A DNA stretch of 64,000 nt from Hahella sp. HNIBRBA332 (GTDB lineage Bacteria > Pseudomonadota > Gammaproteobacteria > Pseudomonadales > Oleiphilaceae), in NCBI RefSeq assembly GCF_030719035.1, contig NZ_CP132203.1, forward strand, positions 5,164,501 through 5,228,500. Reading direction: 5' to 3'. Positions 1 through 8,156 of the stretch are shown here, piece after piece. The notes beneath the pieces were generated by a model. It was given only the letters and a program-made list of their open reading frames with translations. It did not search any database and had not been told where the DNA came from. Within the stretch, counting starts at the first letter, position 1; every line of letters begins with the position of its first letter. Both the position numbers and the translations under genes were made by a program.

Positions 1-1
1 C

Positions 2-175
2 TGCAATGACGCATTGCAAATCCATGGCGGCTATGGCTACATCAAGGAGTATCCACTGGAGCGCTTCGTTCGCGACAGTCGGGTGCACCAGATTTTGGAG
101 GGAACCAACGAAATCATGCGCGTCATCATTGCACGCCGCCTACTCCTCGAACACGCCATGGAGGCGATTCGCTAA
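2..175 (+). CDS. Acyl-CoA dehydrogenase, C-terminal fragment (cut by window start)
   Basis: Only the last 57 residues are present. They read in frame from base 2 to a TAA at 173-175 and contain the acyl-CoA dehydrogenase C-terminal signature: an IHGGYGY stretch, then QILEGTNEIMR, which in this family contributes to the FAD-binding dimer contact, then a helix ending in EAIR. The next gene's ATG shares the last A of the stop codon, so translation is probably coupled. Next to a 3-hydroxyisobutyryl-CoA hydrolase and a 3-hydroxyisobutyrate dehydrogenase, the likely substrate is isobutyryl-CoA from valine, but the fragment alone cannot prove that specificity. Confidence 0.93.
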   Translation, partial: CNDALQIHGGYGYIKEYPLERFVRDSRVHQILEGTNEIMRVIIARRLLLEHAMEAIR

Positions 176-957
176 TGACAGGCACAGAGAAACTTCAACT
201 TGAAATCATTGAGCGCACCGCCGTGCTCACAATCGCCAACCCGCCTGCTAATACCTGGGATGAAACCAGTCTGCCGGCGCTCAAGGCGTTGATTCAGCAA
301 CTCAACGACAACAAAGACGTCTATGCGCTGGTGATCACCGGGCAAGGTGAAAAATTCTTCTCCGCTGGCGCCGACCTGAACTTGTTCTCCGACGGCGACA
401 AGGCCAGAGCGCGCCACATGGCGCGTATCTTTGGTGAAGCATTCGAAACTTTATCCAACTACCGCGGTGTATCCATCGCCGCAATCAACGGCTACGCCAT
501 GGGCGGCGGCTTGGAGTGCGCGCTCGCCTGCGACCTGCGCATCGCCGAAACTCATGCGCAAATGGCGCTACCCGAAGCCAGCGTTGGCCTGCTGCCCTGC
601 GCGGGAGGCACACAGAATCTACCCTGGCTGGTCGGCGAAGGCTGGGCGAAGCGCATGATATTGATGGGCGAGCGAGTCAACGCGGAAACCGCGCTTAATA
701 TCGGGCTGGTGGAAGCAGTCGTAGAAAAAGGCGCCGCCCGCGAGACCGCACTGGCCTGGGCGGAGAAAGTCGCGCGTCAGAGTCCTCCCGCAGTGCGCGC
801 CTGCAAGGAACTGATTCAATCCGCCCGCAGCGCCCCTCAGCGTATGGGCCTGCCGGTCGAAAGAGAACTATTTGTGGATCTGTTTGATACGGAAGACCAG
901 AAAGAAGGTGTAAACGCCTTTCTTGGAAAACGCTCGCCGCAATGGAAAAACCGCTAA
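175..957 (+). CDS. Enoyl-CoA hydratase/isomerase family protein (valine catabolism)
   Basis: This 260-residue crotonase-fold protein probably hydrates methacrylyl-CoA to 3-hydroxyisobutyryl-CoA. Visible family features are the oxyanion-hole segment FFSAGADL (about residues 62-69), a second glycine-rich segment YAMGGGLECALACD (about 107-120), and an acidic residue in the region LPEASVGLLPCAGGT where the catalytic glutamates usually lie. The length is normal for the family. The ATG overlaps the upstream dehydrogenase stop by one base. The next gene begins about 40 bases downstream, so all four genes look like one transcript. Exact substrate is inferred from the neighbours; a general short-chain enoyl-CoA hydratase remains possible. 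Confidence 0.92.
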   Translation: MTGTEKLQLEIIERTAVLTIANPPANTWDETSLPALKALIQQLNDNKDVYALVITGQGEKFFSAGADLNLFSDGDKARARHMARIFGEAFETLSNYRGVSIAAINGYAMGGGLECALACDLRIAETHAQMALPEASVGLLPCAGGTQNLPWLVGEGWAKRMILMGERVNAETALNIGLVEAVVEKGAARETALAWAEKVARQSPPAVRACKELIQSARSAPQRMGLPVERELFVDLFDTEDQKEGVNAFLGKRSPQWKNR

Positions 958-999
958 AAGGCGACTCCTGACAATGTTGAATAGATGGAAGAGAGTGGA

Positions 1000-2121
1000 A
1001 TGAGCGAAAAACCTGTTTTATTTGAAGAACGCGAATGCAGCGATGGTCACCGCATCGGCGTGATCACCCTGAACGTGGAGAAATCGCTCAACGCGTTGAA
1101 GCTGGGCATGATCGAGTCGATGTACAGCGTCATGCAGGAATGGCGACTGGACGACAAAATCGTCGCGGTATTTATGCAGGGAGCGGGCGATAAAGCCTTC
1201 TGCGCCGGCGGCGATATTGTGCAGATGTATGATTCCATGTGCGACGCAGGCGAAGGCCCGCCCGCTTATGCAGAAGAGTTCTTCACGCGGGAATATCGTC
1301 TCGACTACCTCATCCATGTTTATCCTAAACCTGTCGTCTGCTGGGGCAACGGCATAGTCATGGGCGGCGGTTTGGGACTGATGGCCGGCGCAAGTCACCG
1401 TATTGTCACGGAGTCTTCCCGTATCGCCATGCCTGAAGTCACCATAGGACTCTTTCCTGATGTCGGCGGCACCTGGTTCCTCAACCGCATGCCCGACGGC
1501 GCAGGCCTTTATCTGGGCTTAACCGGGGCCGCCTGTAACGCCGCTGATGCGCTTGAGCTGGGTTGGGCCGACGGCTTTTTACCCCATGCGCAAAAGGAAG
1601 CCTTTCTACAAGCGCTGACCCGAACCTCCTGGAGCAGCCCTGAAAGTAACCATACCCGCGTCACGCAACTGCTGCGCTCCTGGAATGAGCAGCATCAGTC
1701 GCAACGTCCGGGCGGTCAAGTGGCGCAGCATCGCGCCATGATCAAGCAGGTTACCCAGGGCGATTCCGTCACTCAGGTGGTGGACGCCATTCTGAACTAC
1801 CCCACCGTGGATGAATGGGTCGGCAAAGCGCAGAAGTCTCTGCGTAATGGCTGCCCGACTACGGCGCATCTTGTGTGGCGACAAATTCGCGAGGGCGGCG
1901 GACTGAGTCTGCCTGATGTCTTTAAACGTGAACTGATCATGGCGGTGCAGTGTGCGATGCACCCCGAGTTCCGCGAAGGCGTGCGAGCCCTGCTCATAGA
2001 TAAAGATTTCAAGCCGCAATGGCGTTATCCGTCATTTGCGGACGTTCCGGAAGCGTGGGTGGATGAATTCTTCTCTTCCCCCTGGGAAATCAATCCTTTA
2101 CATGACTTAGCAGTACTGTAA
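1000..2121 (+). CDS. 3-hydroxyisobutyryl-CoA hydrolase (crotonase fold)
   Basis: The enzyme hydrolyses 3-hydroxyisobutyryl-CoA to free 3-hydroxyisobutyrate, a committed step of valine breakdown. It is a crotonase superfamily member with the oxyanion-hole segment AFCAGGDI, the GIVMGGGLGLM loop and MPEVTIGLFPDVGGTWFLNR, which is typical of the HIBCH/ECH_2 subfamily. Unlike ordinary hydratases it carries the long C-terminal extension of that subfamily (about 373 residues in total). Two in-frame ATGs exist. The second, at 1000, is preferred because a purine-rich GGAAGAGAG lies just upstream; starting at 985 would add five residues. It sits between the hydratase and the dehydrogenase that uses its product. 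Confidence 0.92.
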   Translation: MSEKPVLFEERECSDGHRIGVITLNVEKSLNALKLGMIESMYSVMQEWRLDDKIVAVFMQGAGDKAFCAGGDIVQMYDSMCDAGEGPPAYAEEFFTREYRLDYLIHVYPKPVVCWGNGIVMGGGLGLMAGASHRIVTESSRIAMPEVTIGLFPDVGGTWFLNRMPDGAGLYLGLTGAACNAADALELGWADGFLPHAQKEAFLQALTRTSWSSPESNHTRVTQLLRSWNEQHQSQRPGGQVAQHRAMIKQVTQGDSVTQVVDAILNYPTVDEWVGKAQKSLRNGCPTTAHLVWRQIREGGGLSLPDVFKRELIMAVQCAMHPEFREGVRALLIDKDFKPQWRYPSFADVPEAWVDEFFSSPWEINPLHDLAVL

Positions 2122-2187
2122 GGACAGGTAACGGTCCCGGACCTTCAATTAATCACCCAGACAAAAATAACAATCTGGAGGGAAACC

Positions 2188-3078
2188 ATGAAAATTATCG
2201 GATTTATCGGCCTCGGGCACATGGGCGGCCCTATGGCTCACAACCTGCTGAAAGCCGGATTTGAGTTACGCGTTTTCGATTTGGTCAAAGATGCAGTCTC
2301 CGCCGCAGAGAAGGCTGGCGCCACCGCTTGCGGCAGCGCCCTGGAGGCCGCACAAGGCGTCGATGCTGTAATCACCATGCTACCGGCCAGTGAGCACTCC
2401 GAAGCCGTTTATCTAGGCGAAAACGGCCTGTTAACCCAACTAGAAGAGCGCCCGCTGCTGATAGATTGTTCCACCATCGCGCCAGAAACATCTCGCCGCA
2501 TCGCTGCGGAAGCCAACAAAAAAGGCTTCGCCATGTTGGACGCGCCCGTTTCCGGCGGTACCGCTGGAGCCACAGCTGGGACGCTGACCTTTATTATTGG
2601 AGGCTCGCCTCAGGACCTGGAAAAGGCGCAGCCGGTTCTGTCAGCAATGGGTAAAAACCTGTTCCACGCCGGCGATCACGGCGCCGGACAAGCCGCGAAA
2701 ATCTGCAACAACATGCTGCTGGCCGTTCACATGATCGGCACCGCGGAAGCGCTCCAGCTGGGCGTCAACCTGGGACTCGACCCCAAGGTGCTTTCCGATA
2801 TCATGCTGAAAAGCTCCGGCAGAAACTGGTCCTTGGAACTGTATAACCCTTATCCTGGCGTTATGGAGAACGCACCGGCCGGGCGCGAGTATGAAGGCGG
2901 ATTCGCCGTTAATCTGATGAACAAAGATCTGGGCCTGGCGTTGGAGGCGGCCATTCAAAGCCGCTCCAGCACGCCCATGGGCGGCTTGGCCAAGTCTCTG
3001 TATCAAGCGCACAGCAGACAAGGTTCAGGCCTGCTGGACTTCTCCAGCATCCAAAAATTATTCGCAGACAAAACGTGA
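2188..3078 (+). CDS. mmsB: 3-hydroxyisobutyrate dehydrogenase
   Basis: This NAD-dependent enzyme oxidises 3-hydroxyisobutyrate to methylmalonate semialdehyde. The 296-residue chain starts with a Rossmann motif GFIGLGHMGGPMAHNL, followed by the substrate-loop signature DAPVSGGTAGATAGTL (about residues 121-136) and the catalytic-lysine segment GAGQAAKICNNML (about 165-177) of the beta-hydroxyacid dehydrogenase family. A strong ribosome site (GGAGGGAAACC) precedes the ATG. It is the last gene of the valine operon and is followed by a clear terminator. Context separates it from the related tartronate semialdehyde reductase at 27831-28721, which sits with hydroxypyruvate isomerase. Confidence 0.95.
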   Translation: MKIIGFIGLGHMGGPMAHNLLKAGFELRVFDLVKDAVSAAEKAGATACGSALEAAQGVDAVITMLPASEHSEAVYLGENGLLTQLEERPLLIDCSTIAPETSRRIAAEANKKGFAMLDAPVSGGTAGATAGTLTFIIGGSPQDLEKAQPVLSAMGKNLFHAGDHGAGQAAKICNNMLLAVHMIGTAEALQLGVNLGLDPKVLSDIMLKSSGRNWSLELYNPYPGVMENAPAGREYEGGFAVNLMNKDLGLALEAAIQSRSSTPMGGLAKSLYQAHSRQGSGLLDFSSIQKLFADKT

Positions 3079-3101
3079 CAACTTTGTAAAATCTCGTCAA
3101 A

Positions 3102-3132
3102 AAAGGCGGTCTGAATACCGCCTTTATTTTTT
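3102..3132 (+). terminator. Intrinsic terminator of the valine-degradation operon
   Basis: A 9-bp stem (3102-3110 with 3117-3125, GGCGGT against ACCGCC with A/T flanks) and a 6-base loop are followed by a T-rich run. It lies 24 bases past the mmsB stop codon. Confidence 0.88.
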
Positions 3133-3220
3133 AATAAAGCCCCATTCTATGGGCTCTCACGCCTCACCCTAATAGCCTAGACCATACTCACTAAATAAAT
3201 ATGAGAGAATATCAGGCAAG

Positions 3221-3256
3221 ATAAAAACTGATCAAAGTTGAACCGGCTTTGATCAG
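3221..3256 (-). terminator. Possible minus-strand intrinsic terminator (10-bp inverted repeat)
   Basis: CTGATCAAAG at 3228-3237 and CTTTGATCAG at 3247-3256 are perfect 10-base inverted arms with a 9-base spacer. Read on the minus strand, the hairpin is followed directly by TTTTT (3227-3223), as in a terminator. It falls three bases after the stop of a minus-strand reading frame (3253). On the plus strand there is no T-run, so an operator upstream of the kinase gene is the alternative reading. Confidence 0.5.
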
Positions 3257-3462
3257 ATTCCGGCCACACATTTAGGCCCGGCAGTTGGAATCCAAAACCA
3301 TCCTTCAGTCTCCGCGGAATCTTCCGGCGTCAACGCGCCCACCCCGCTTTTGTCCGGATGGGAGACAGAATAATTTGTCCAGATCTGAATAGGGACGTTG
3401 ATGACGGCTATTGCAAAGTTCACAACAGACACTCCGGCGCCCGCCTCGTTCGAGGACGCCAC
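3253..3462 (-). CDS. Possible small protein or gene remnant antisense to the kinase start
   Basis: A 69-residue frame runs opposite the region upstream of the kinase gene and overlaps the kinase's first 62 bases. Its C-terminal half looks protein-like (TEGWFWIPTAGPKCVAGI at the end) and its stop codon is followed at once by a terminator-like hairpin on the same strand. Its only ATG lies inside the kinase gene, so the N-terminal part may be an antisense artefact and the rest the tail of a decayed gene. I do not recognise a family. Treat as a candidate only. Confidence 0.25.
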   Translation of the reverse strand: MASSNEAGAGVSVVNFAIAVINVPIQIWTNYSVSHPDKSGVGALTPEDSAETEGWFWIPTAGPKCVAGI

Positions 3463-6055
3463 AGGCTATAACGCCGCTGACTCAATGATCGGCCGCGTGC
3501 TTAAAGGCATGTACCGCCTGGAATATCTCCTGGCCGATGGCGGTATGAGCCGGGTTTATGTCGCCCGTCAGTTGTCGCTGGACCGGCTGGTCGTCGTCAA
3601 AGTATTGCGCTCAGGCGCTCCCAATGTAGGCTACATCCAGCTATTCTATCGCGAAGCCCGCATCGCCAGTCAGCTAAATCACCCTAATGTCATGCAGGTA
3701 TTCGACTTCGGCGCAACCGAAGACAATATGCTGTACCTGGTGGCGGAGTTTCTGCAGGGAGAAGTCCTGTCCGATCTGATGGAAAAGCATGGGAATGGAC
3801 TGCCTCTGGAAAATGTCGTCTGGCTAATCGAGCAGATGGCGGCGGGTCTGCAGGCGGCGCATCAGCTCAATATCGTCCATCGTGACCTGAAGCCTGGCAA
3901 CATCATGGTGGCCAAAGTATCAGGCAATCATTCCGTCGCCAAGCTGCTCGACTTCGGCATCAGCAAACCGCTGGAAGAGCAGGATCTGCAGTACACCCAA
4001 ATGGGACTGGTGGTGGGCACTCCCGGCTACCTCGCCCCCGAACAGATAGACAGTTCGAAAGACATCGACGGTCGCGCGGATATCTATGCGCTCGGCGCAG
4101 TCCTTTATTACTGCATCACGGGCGAGCGTCCTTTTAATGGCGAGACGCATCATCAGATCATGGCGCAGCAGCGCAAATACCTGCCGCAGCCTTTAAGCGA
4201 TAAGGAGCTGGCTGACCCGCGCAATAAAATACTGGAGCCCGTACTCACCAAAGCCATGGCGATCGCCCCTGCGGATCGCTACGAAAGCTGCCTTGATATG
4301 GTCCGCGATCTGCAATTGCGGGCGCGAAACGCCGTACGCAATAGCAATGATCACGGCCTGAAGCTGGTCAACCTGACAACTTATGCGTTTATCTTTGCAG
4401 GCGAACTGGCGGAAGGCGCCGAGCGCGCCGTCGTCCTGAAAAAACTTCAGTCTAAGTTTTCCATCAGCGACGCCGGACTGAAAAAAATGTTCAGCGGTAA
4501 ACGCATTATCGTTCGCAAGAACCTCAACCTAAGTCAGGCGAAAAAGTTTCAAGCAGCCTTTAAAGCCGCCGGCGCCATCGGCCATGTAGAAGACATGAAT
4601 CCGGCGACGCTGGTGGACCCTGCTCATTCAAGAGAAGAACGCGCCTTCAGTCAGCCGATTGAAGTAGACTCAACCACGCTGACTAAGTCATTGCACCTCA
4701 CTCGAAATGGAACATCCGGCTCAACCAATCAGTCTCATTCAGGCATTGCCACGCAATTGCCGCAGGCGCAGGAGTCGAAGAGGCGCGCCGCATTCCACAT
4801 TCCGACTGGAGTAAAATACTTTTTCGCTGGGGCCGCCATCGTCTTAGGCTTGTTATCCACCAGCCTGTTATCTCCACAAGTGCGCTATCAACTGTCCGAT
4901 CTGAATGCAGGCCTCAATGGTTGGTCCGCGCCACGTGGTGTGAACGAAAATGAAATTCGCATAGGCATGAGCGCCCCAATAAGTGAAGATGGCCAAGCGC
5001 AAGGCAGCTCCGCCAGGCGCGGAGTACTGGCCCGTTTTGAAGAGCTCAACGCCAACGGCGGCATACATGGCCGTATGCTGACATTACAGGCCTTCGACGA
5101 CGCGAATCAGCCGCTGAAGTCCCGTATCAACATGCAAACTCTGCTCTCACAGAACGGCTCATTCGCTCTTATTGGCAATATTGGCGCGCCGGAAGTCCTC
5201 CTCCCAGCGATTATGGAGCAACAGACGTTGGTGATCGGCGTGCAATCCGGCGCTGCTGCGCTTCGCCGGAATCCCCCTGATCGTTACGTTTTTAATTTCC
5301 GGGTCGGATATGCAGATGAAACCTTCGCTATCGTGCGCCACTTTGTGGATATCCAGGAAGTTGAACCCAGCCGGATCGCCGTACTTTATGAAGATACCGC
5401 CTCTGGACGTGACGGGCTTGCGGGCATGGAGCGGGCTCTTGCTTTCTATAATGTGCACGCACGGGATATTCCGCAGTTCACCTACCAGCCCTATATAGAG
5501 CAAATCGAAGGCCCTGCCCGTCTTTTTCTCGAAGAGCAAAGTGAAATACAGGCTCTGGTCGTTATCGGCAACCATGCCGCCACAGCCAAAACGGTTAGTC
5601 GCATCCGCAAAGCAGGTTGGGAAGGACGAATCGCCGTCGTGTCCTCCGCCAGCGCTGATGCACTGGCGCAAGACTTAAAAAGTCTGGAGGCGCCGCACAC
5701 AGCCGGACTTATCGCAACCCAGGCAACCCCTCCGGTGCATTCGTATGCAACCGGCGTCCTGCGCCACCGTCAGGCTATGCATCGCTACTTCCCTGATCAC
5801 AAACCTGACGCGCAATCCCTTGAAGGCTATCTGGCTGCATCACTACTTACCGAAGCCTTACAGCGGGCTGGCCGCAATTTTAATACAGAAACAATGGTCT
5901 CCACGCTGGAAAGCCTGAAAGATATCGACCTCGGTATCGGAGAATTGATCTCTTTCAGCTCCATTGATCATCAGGCCAGCGAAAACGTCTGGGCTCTTCA
6001 GCTCAACAAGTCCGGCGCTTTCGAACCGCTCACGCTGACCTCGAGAAGCTGGTGA
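3401..6055 (+). CDS. Transmembrane Ser/Thr protein kinase fused to a periplasmic-binding-protein-like sensor
   Basis: This 884-residue protein looks like a one-piece receptor kinase. Residues about 35-300 form a Hanks-type kinase: the glycine loop is weak (LLADGGMSRVYVA), but the ATP lysine (K67 in VVKVL), catalytic HRDLKPGN (from H160), DFG (D184) and GTPGYLAPEQ are all present, so it should be active. Residues about 320-405 match a small recurring domain (FAGELAEGAE...MFSGKRIIVRKNL) that I recall from the ends of other proteobacterial membrane proteins. One membrane helix lies at about 473-492. Residues about 510-870 resemble a type 1 periplasmic binding protein of the branched-chain amino acid receptor kind (Peripla_BP_6: NEIRIGMSAPIS...). 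The ATG at 3401 is preferred over the TTG at 3398 because AGGGA lies five bases upstream. The neighbouring hcp suggests, without proof, a role in type VI secretion control. Confidence 0.9.
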   Translation: MTAIAKFTTDTPAPASFEDATGYNAADSMIGRVLKGMYRLEYLLADGGMSRVYVARQLSLDRLVVVKVLRSGAPNVGYIQLFYREARIASQLNHPNVMQVFDFGATEDNMLYLVAEFLQGEVLSDLMEKHGNGLPLENVVWLIEQMAAGLQAAHQLNIVHRDLKPGNIMVAKVSGNHSVAKLLDFGISKPLEEQDLQYTQMGLVVGTPGYLAPEQIDSSKDIDGRADIYALGAVLYYCITGERPFNGETHHQIMAQQRKYLPQPLSDKELADPRNKILEPVLTKAMAIAPADRYESCLDMVRDLQLRARNAVRNSNDHGLKLVNLTTYAFIFAGELAEGAERAVVLKKLQSKFSISDAGLKKMFSGKRIIVRKNLNLSQAKKFQAAFKAAGAIGHVEDMNPATLVDPAHSREERAFSQPIEVDSTTLTKSLHLTRNGTSGSTNQSHSGIATQLPQAQESKRRAAFHIPTGVKYFFAGAAIVLGLLSTSLLSPQVRYQLSDLNAGLNGWSAPRGVNENEIRIGMSAPISEDGQAQGSSARRGVLARFEELNANGGIHGRMLTLQAFDDANQPLKSRINMQTLLSQNGSFALIGNIGAPEVLLPAIMEQQTLVIGVQSGAAALRRNPPDRYVFNFRVGYADETFAIVRHFVDIQEVEPSRIAVLYEDTASGRDGLAGMERALAFYNVHARDIPQFTYQPYIEQIEGPARLFLEEQSEIQALVVIGNHAATAKTVSRIRKAGWEGRIAVVSSASADALAQDLKSLEAPHTAGLIATQATPPVHSYATGVLRHRQAMHRYFPDHKPDAQSLEGYLAASLLTEALQRAGRNFNTETMVSTLESLKDIDLGIGELISFSSIDHQASENVWALQLNKSGAFEPLTLTSRSW

Positions 6056-6738
6056 CGGCCGGTCTTCTCGAATGAGCGACTCTCACTCAATCAACTCTGC
6101 TCGCTTATAGTTCCATTCTCTTCCTAACTTCTTTTTCTTACCCCCCAGACAAGAACAAAATATATACAACCCGTTAGCCGCACAGCTTAAACCCAACTTA
6201 AATTCATCGTTAACACCCCCAGATAAAACAATAGGATTATGCCTTTTGATTGACTTTATCTCAGTTATAACTCCTCTTATGAAAGAGTATAAAAATAATT
6301 TCAATTAATAAGACTCAGAGTGAAGAAGTGAAATTTATATCAGACAAATTAAAAGGTGTCAGAGTGATTTAAAAAATAGGGACAGAGTGAAACCGCAGTC
6401 ATATAAGTAATCTAAGGACATCATTACACTTCCAACAAAATAAATGGGGTCAGAGTGAACTTGATTTACTCAAAATAAAGCCTTCAGAGTGACGTAAAAG
6501 TTATACACCCTCTCCAATAAAATAGTGTCAGAGTCGATTTAAGTCATTAAAAAATAAGGATTTTACGTATTGCCATGCCTTACCCTCTTCTCTATTATGC
6601 TGTCTCAACGGAATGCCGCAGGCCTCTGAAAAAAGATTCACTTTTTCATGAAATTTTTTGACGGCATTTTCCATTGATAGACGCTTTATATAATGTCGAT
6701 CACAATACATTCGTAAACTACAGAATAGGGAATACACC
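6056..6738. other. AT-rich intergenic region without a convincing gene
   Basis: This 683-base gap is clearly richer in A/T than its surroundings and separates the kinase from hcp. Two short minus-strand frames (6083-6304 and 6528-6740) have no recognisable motifs. The second runs over the hcp start and ends inside a repeat copy, so I do not call either a gene. The main structure is a set of short direct repeats at 6314-6540. The hcp promoter and leader must lie in the last part, but no single promoter stands out. Confidence 0.6.
6314..6540 (+). repeat. Six degenerate direct copies of a GTCAGAGTGA motif
   Basis: Copies begin at about 6314 (CTCAGAGTGAA), 6356 (GTGTCAGAGTGATTT), 6379 (GGGACAGAGTGAAA), 6446 (GGGGTCAGAGTGAAC), 6482 (CTTCAGAGTGACG) and 6525 (GTGTCAGAGTCGATTT). 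All are in the same orientation, spaced 23-67 bases, in AT-rich filler. From memory, GGGGTCAGAGTSRA-like strings occur as multicopy intergenic motifs in some gammaproteobacteria near REP-associated or IS200-like transposases, so this may be a decayed repeat cluster. A tandem regulatory site array upstream of hcp is the alternative. Confidence 0.7.
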
Positions 6739-7227
6739 ATGGCTATTTACATGAACTACGACGGTCTGAAAGTTAAAGGCAACGTAACTGCTGAAGGCTA
6801 CAAAGACTGGATTCGTCTGGACAGCTTCCAATTCGGCGTTGGTCGCCACATCACTATGGAAGCAGGCCATATGTCCAACCGTGAAGCTACTCGTCCCAGC
6901 ATCAGCGAAATCTCTGTTTCCAAGCTGATGGACAGCGCATCTTCCGGTCTGTTCAAAGAGTCTTTGACTGGTACTGCTGGCGTTAAAGTTGTGGTCGATA
7001 TCGTTCGCACCCAGGCTGACAAAATCGAAAAATACGTTTCCTACGAAATGGAAGACGTAATGATCAGCAGCTACAGCGTTTCCGCTGGCGCAGAGTCCGC
7101 TCCTAGCGAGTCTGTATCTCTGAGCTTCTCTAAAGTGACTATGTCTTACACTGCTTCCGACAAGAAGCACGCTGGCAAGACTCCAGAGCGCGTTGGTTAC
7201 GATCTGGAAGCTGGCAAAAAACTGTAA
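6739..7227 (+). CDS. hcp: Hcp family type VI secretion tube protein (orphan)
   Basis: The 162-residue protein matches Hcp. It opens with a short strand (MAIYMNYDGLKVKGNV), carries WIRLDSFQFGVGRHI and the family segment ISEISVSKLMDSASSGLFKESL, then VEKYVSYEMEDVMISSYSVSAG, and ends with a short polar tail; length is typical. Hcp hexamers stack to form the inner tube of the type VI secretion machine and also carry effectors. AGGGAA about ten bases upstream and repeated use of preferred codons fit high expression. No other type VI genes are in the window, so it is an orphan here, as many hcp copies are. It has its own terminator at 7254-7285. Confidence 0.92.
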   Translation: MAIYMNYDGLKVKGNVTAEGYKDWIRLDSFQFGVGRHITMEAGHMSNREATRPSISEISVSKLMDSASSGLFKESLTGTAGVKVVVDIVRTQADKIEKYVSYEMEDVMISSYSVSAGAESAPSESVSLSFSKVTMSYTASDKKHAGKTPERVGYDLEAGKKL

Positions 7228-7253
7228 TAGTTTTTTCGCTAACCAGCAGAAAG

Positions 7254-7285
7254 TGCGGATGGGCTTCAGCCCCTCCGCATTTTTA
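7254..7285 (+). terminator. Intrinsic terminator of hcp
   Basis: TGCGGA-t-GGGCT pairs with AGCCC-c-TCCGCA across a two-base loop and is followed by TTTTTATT. It lies 26 bases after the hcp stop. Confidence 0.9.
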
Positions 7286-7487
7286 TTCGCCAGCTCCCAA
7301 GCAGCTCAAACCTTATTATTTCCTCGTTGATATCCTCTCTTTATAAGCCTAAGTCATAGGCAGTTCAGACAGAACGTCCTCGTCCATGTTCCTGATGTAA
7401 ATCCGGGAAATCTCCCTACAATCTCAAGTTTTATTAACCGTTTAGATTCCGACGGTTAGGACTCAGACTTTAAGTTGGAGGGGAAAT

Positions 7488-7778
7488 ATGGATTGGGAAA
7501 TAGACTCTATCATGCAGGAGGCTGAGCACAGCTCAGGCTTAAAGGTCGCATTCAAACTCACTGGCGGCGAGCTCAGCCAGATAACGCCATTCAACGTGCC
7601 AACCAGTATGGACCCGACCACACTGTGCGCGCTTATACGATCCGCCCGTGAAACCATTCTAGCCCACCAACACGCCAGGCCCTATAATTCCCGATACCCA
7701 GCCCAGAATTCGTCGCAGCCGCCTCGAACAGAGGTGAAGGTTATACGTCGCCGAAAACTGCTGGTTAAGGAAAATTAA
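7488..7778 (+). CDS. Hypothetical protein, 96 residues
   Basis: I do not recognise this protein. It has a convincing ribosome site (GGAGGGG, five bases before the ATG). The first 60 residues are mixed acidic and polar and look folded (LKVAFKLTGGELSQITPFN). The last 35 are rich in Pro, Gln and Arg and end in a strongly basic VKVIRRRKLLVKEN tail. There is no signal peptide or membrane segment. It stands alone between the hcp terminator and the bufferin cassette. A 6-base inverted repeat (AACCGT...ACGGTT, about 7437-7458) lies in its leader. A DNA- or RNA-binding role is possible from the charge but unsupported. Confidence 0.7.
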   Translation: MDWEIDSIMQEAEHSSGLKVAFKLTGGELSQITPFNVPTSMDPTTLCALIRSARETILAHQHARPYNSRYPAQNSSQPPRTEVKVIRRRKLLVKEN

Positions 7779-7904
7779 TCAAAGAATTGGCTTTGTTGCA
7801 GAAAGGATTTGAACTTTTTTTTTCGCAGCAGGTCAAAATTGCCAGCACCAAACATTCAGTGCATTGCAATTTATCAAACCAAATCAGTTAAAGGATAAAA
7901 GTAG

Positions 7905-8156
7905 ATGAAAGCAAAAAATACTGCCGCAGCCACCGCTATCGCAGCCGTACTTGCCCTGGGCGTTGCGGGTTCCGCAAACGCAGCCAAACCAGGCTTTGAA
8001 AAATGCGCTGGCGTCGTCAAAGCCGGCATGAATGATTGCGCCGCAGGCAGCCACGGTTGCGCAGGCCAATCTACAGCAGACAATGCATCTGATGAGTGGA
8101 TTTACGTTCCCGCCGGTACTTGTGAAAAACTGACAGGCGGCAAAGTCAAGTCATGA
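7905..8156 (+). CDS. bufA: BufA1-like exported bufferin precursor (DUF2282 family)
   Basis: This 83-residue protein has a classical signal peptide (KAKN, then an Ala-rich core, cleavage probably after ANA at residue 26) and four cysteines in the mature part at positions 34, 45, 52 and 73. That matches the DUF2282 family, now described as bufferins: RiPP precursors whose cysteines are modified by an MNIO enzyme and which bind metals, notably copper, in the periplasm. Its stop codon overlaps the ATG of the enzyme gene (ATGA at 8153-8156), so the two are translationally coupled. An AAGGATAAAAG ribosome site precedes it. The modification and the metal are inferred from the family. Confidence 0.9.
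   Translation: MKAKNTAAATAIAAVLALGVAGSANAAKPGFEKCAGVVKAGMNDCAAGSHGCAGQSTADNASDEWIYVPAGTCEKLTGGKVKS

Noticed and set aside
6083..6304. Minus-strand frame of 73 residues in the AT-rich gap
   Set aside because: No recognisable motif, no ribosome site and low-complexity AT-rich sequence; not enough to call a gene.
6528..6740. Minus-strand frame of 70 residues upstream of hcp
   Set aside because: It covers the hcp leader and start, ends inside a repeat copy and has no family resemblance I can name. A transposase tail was considered, but no motif supports it.
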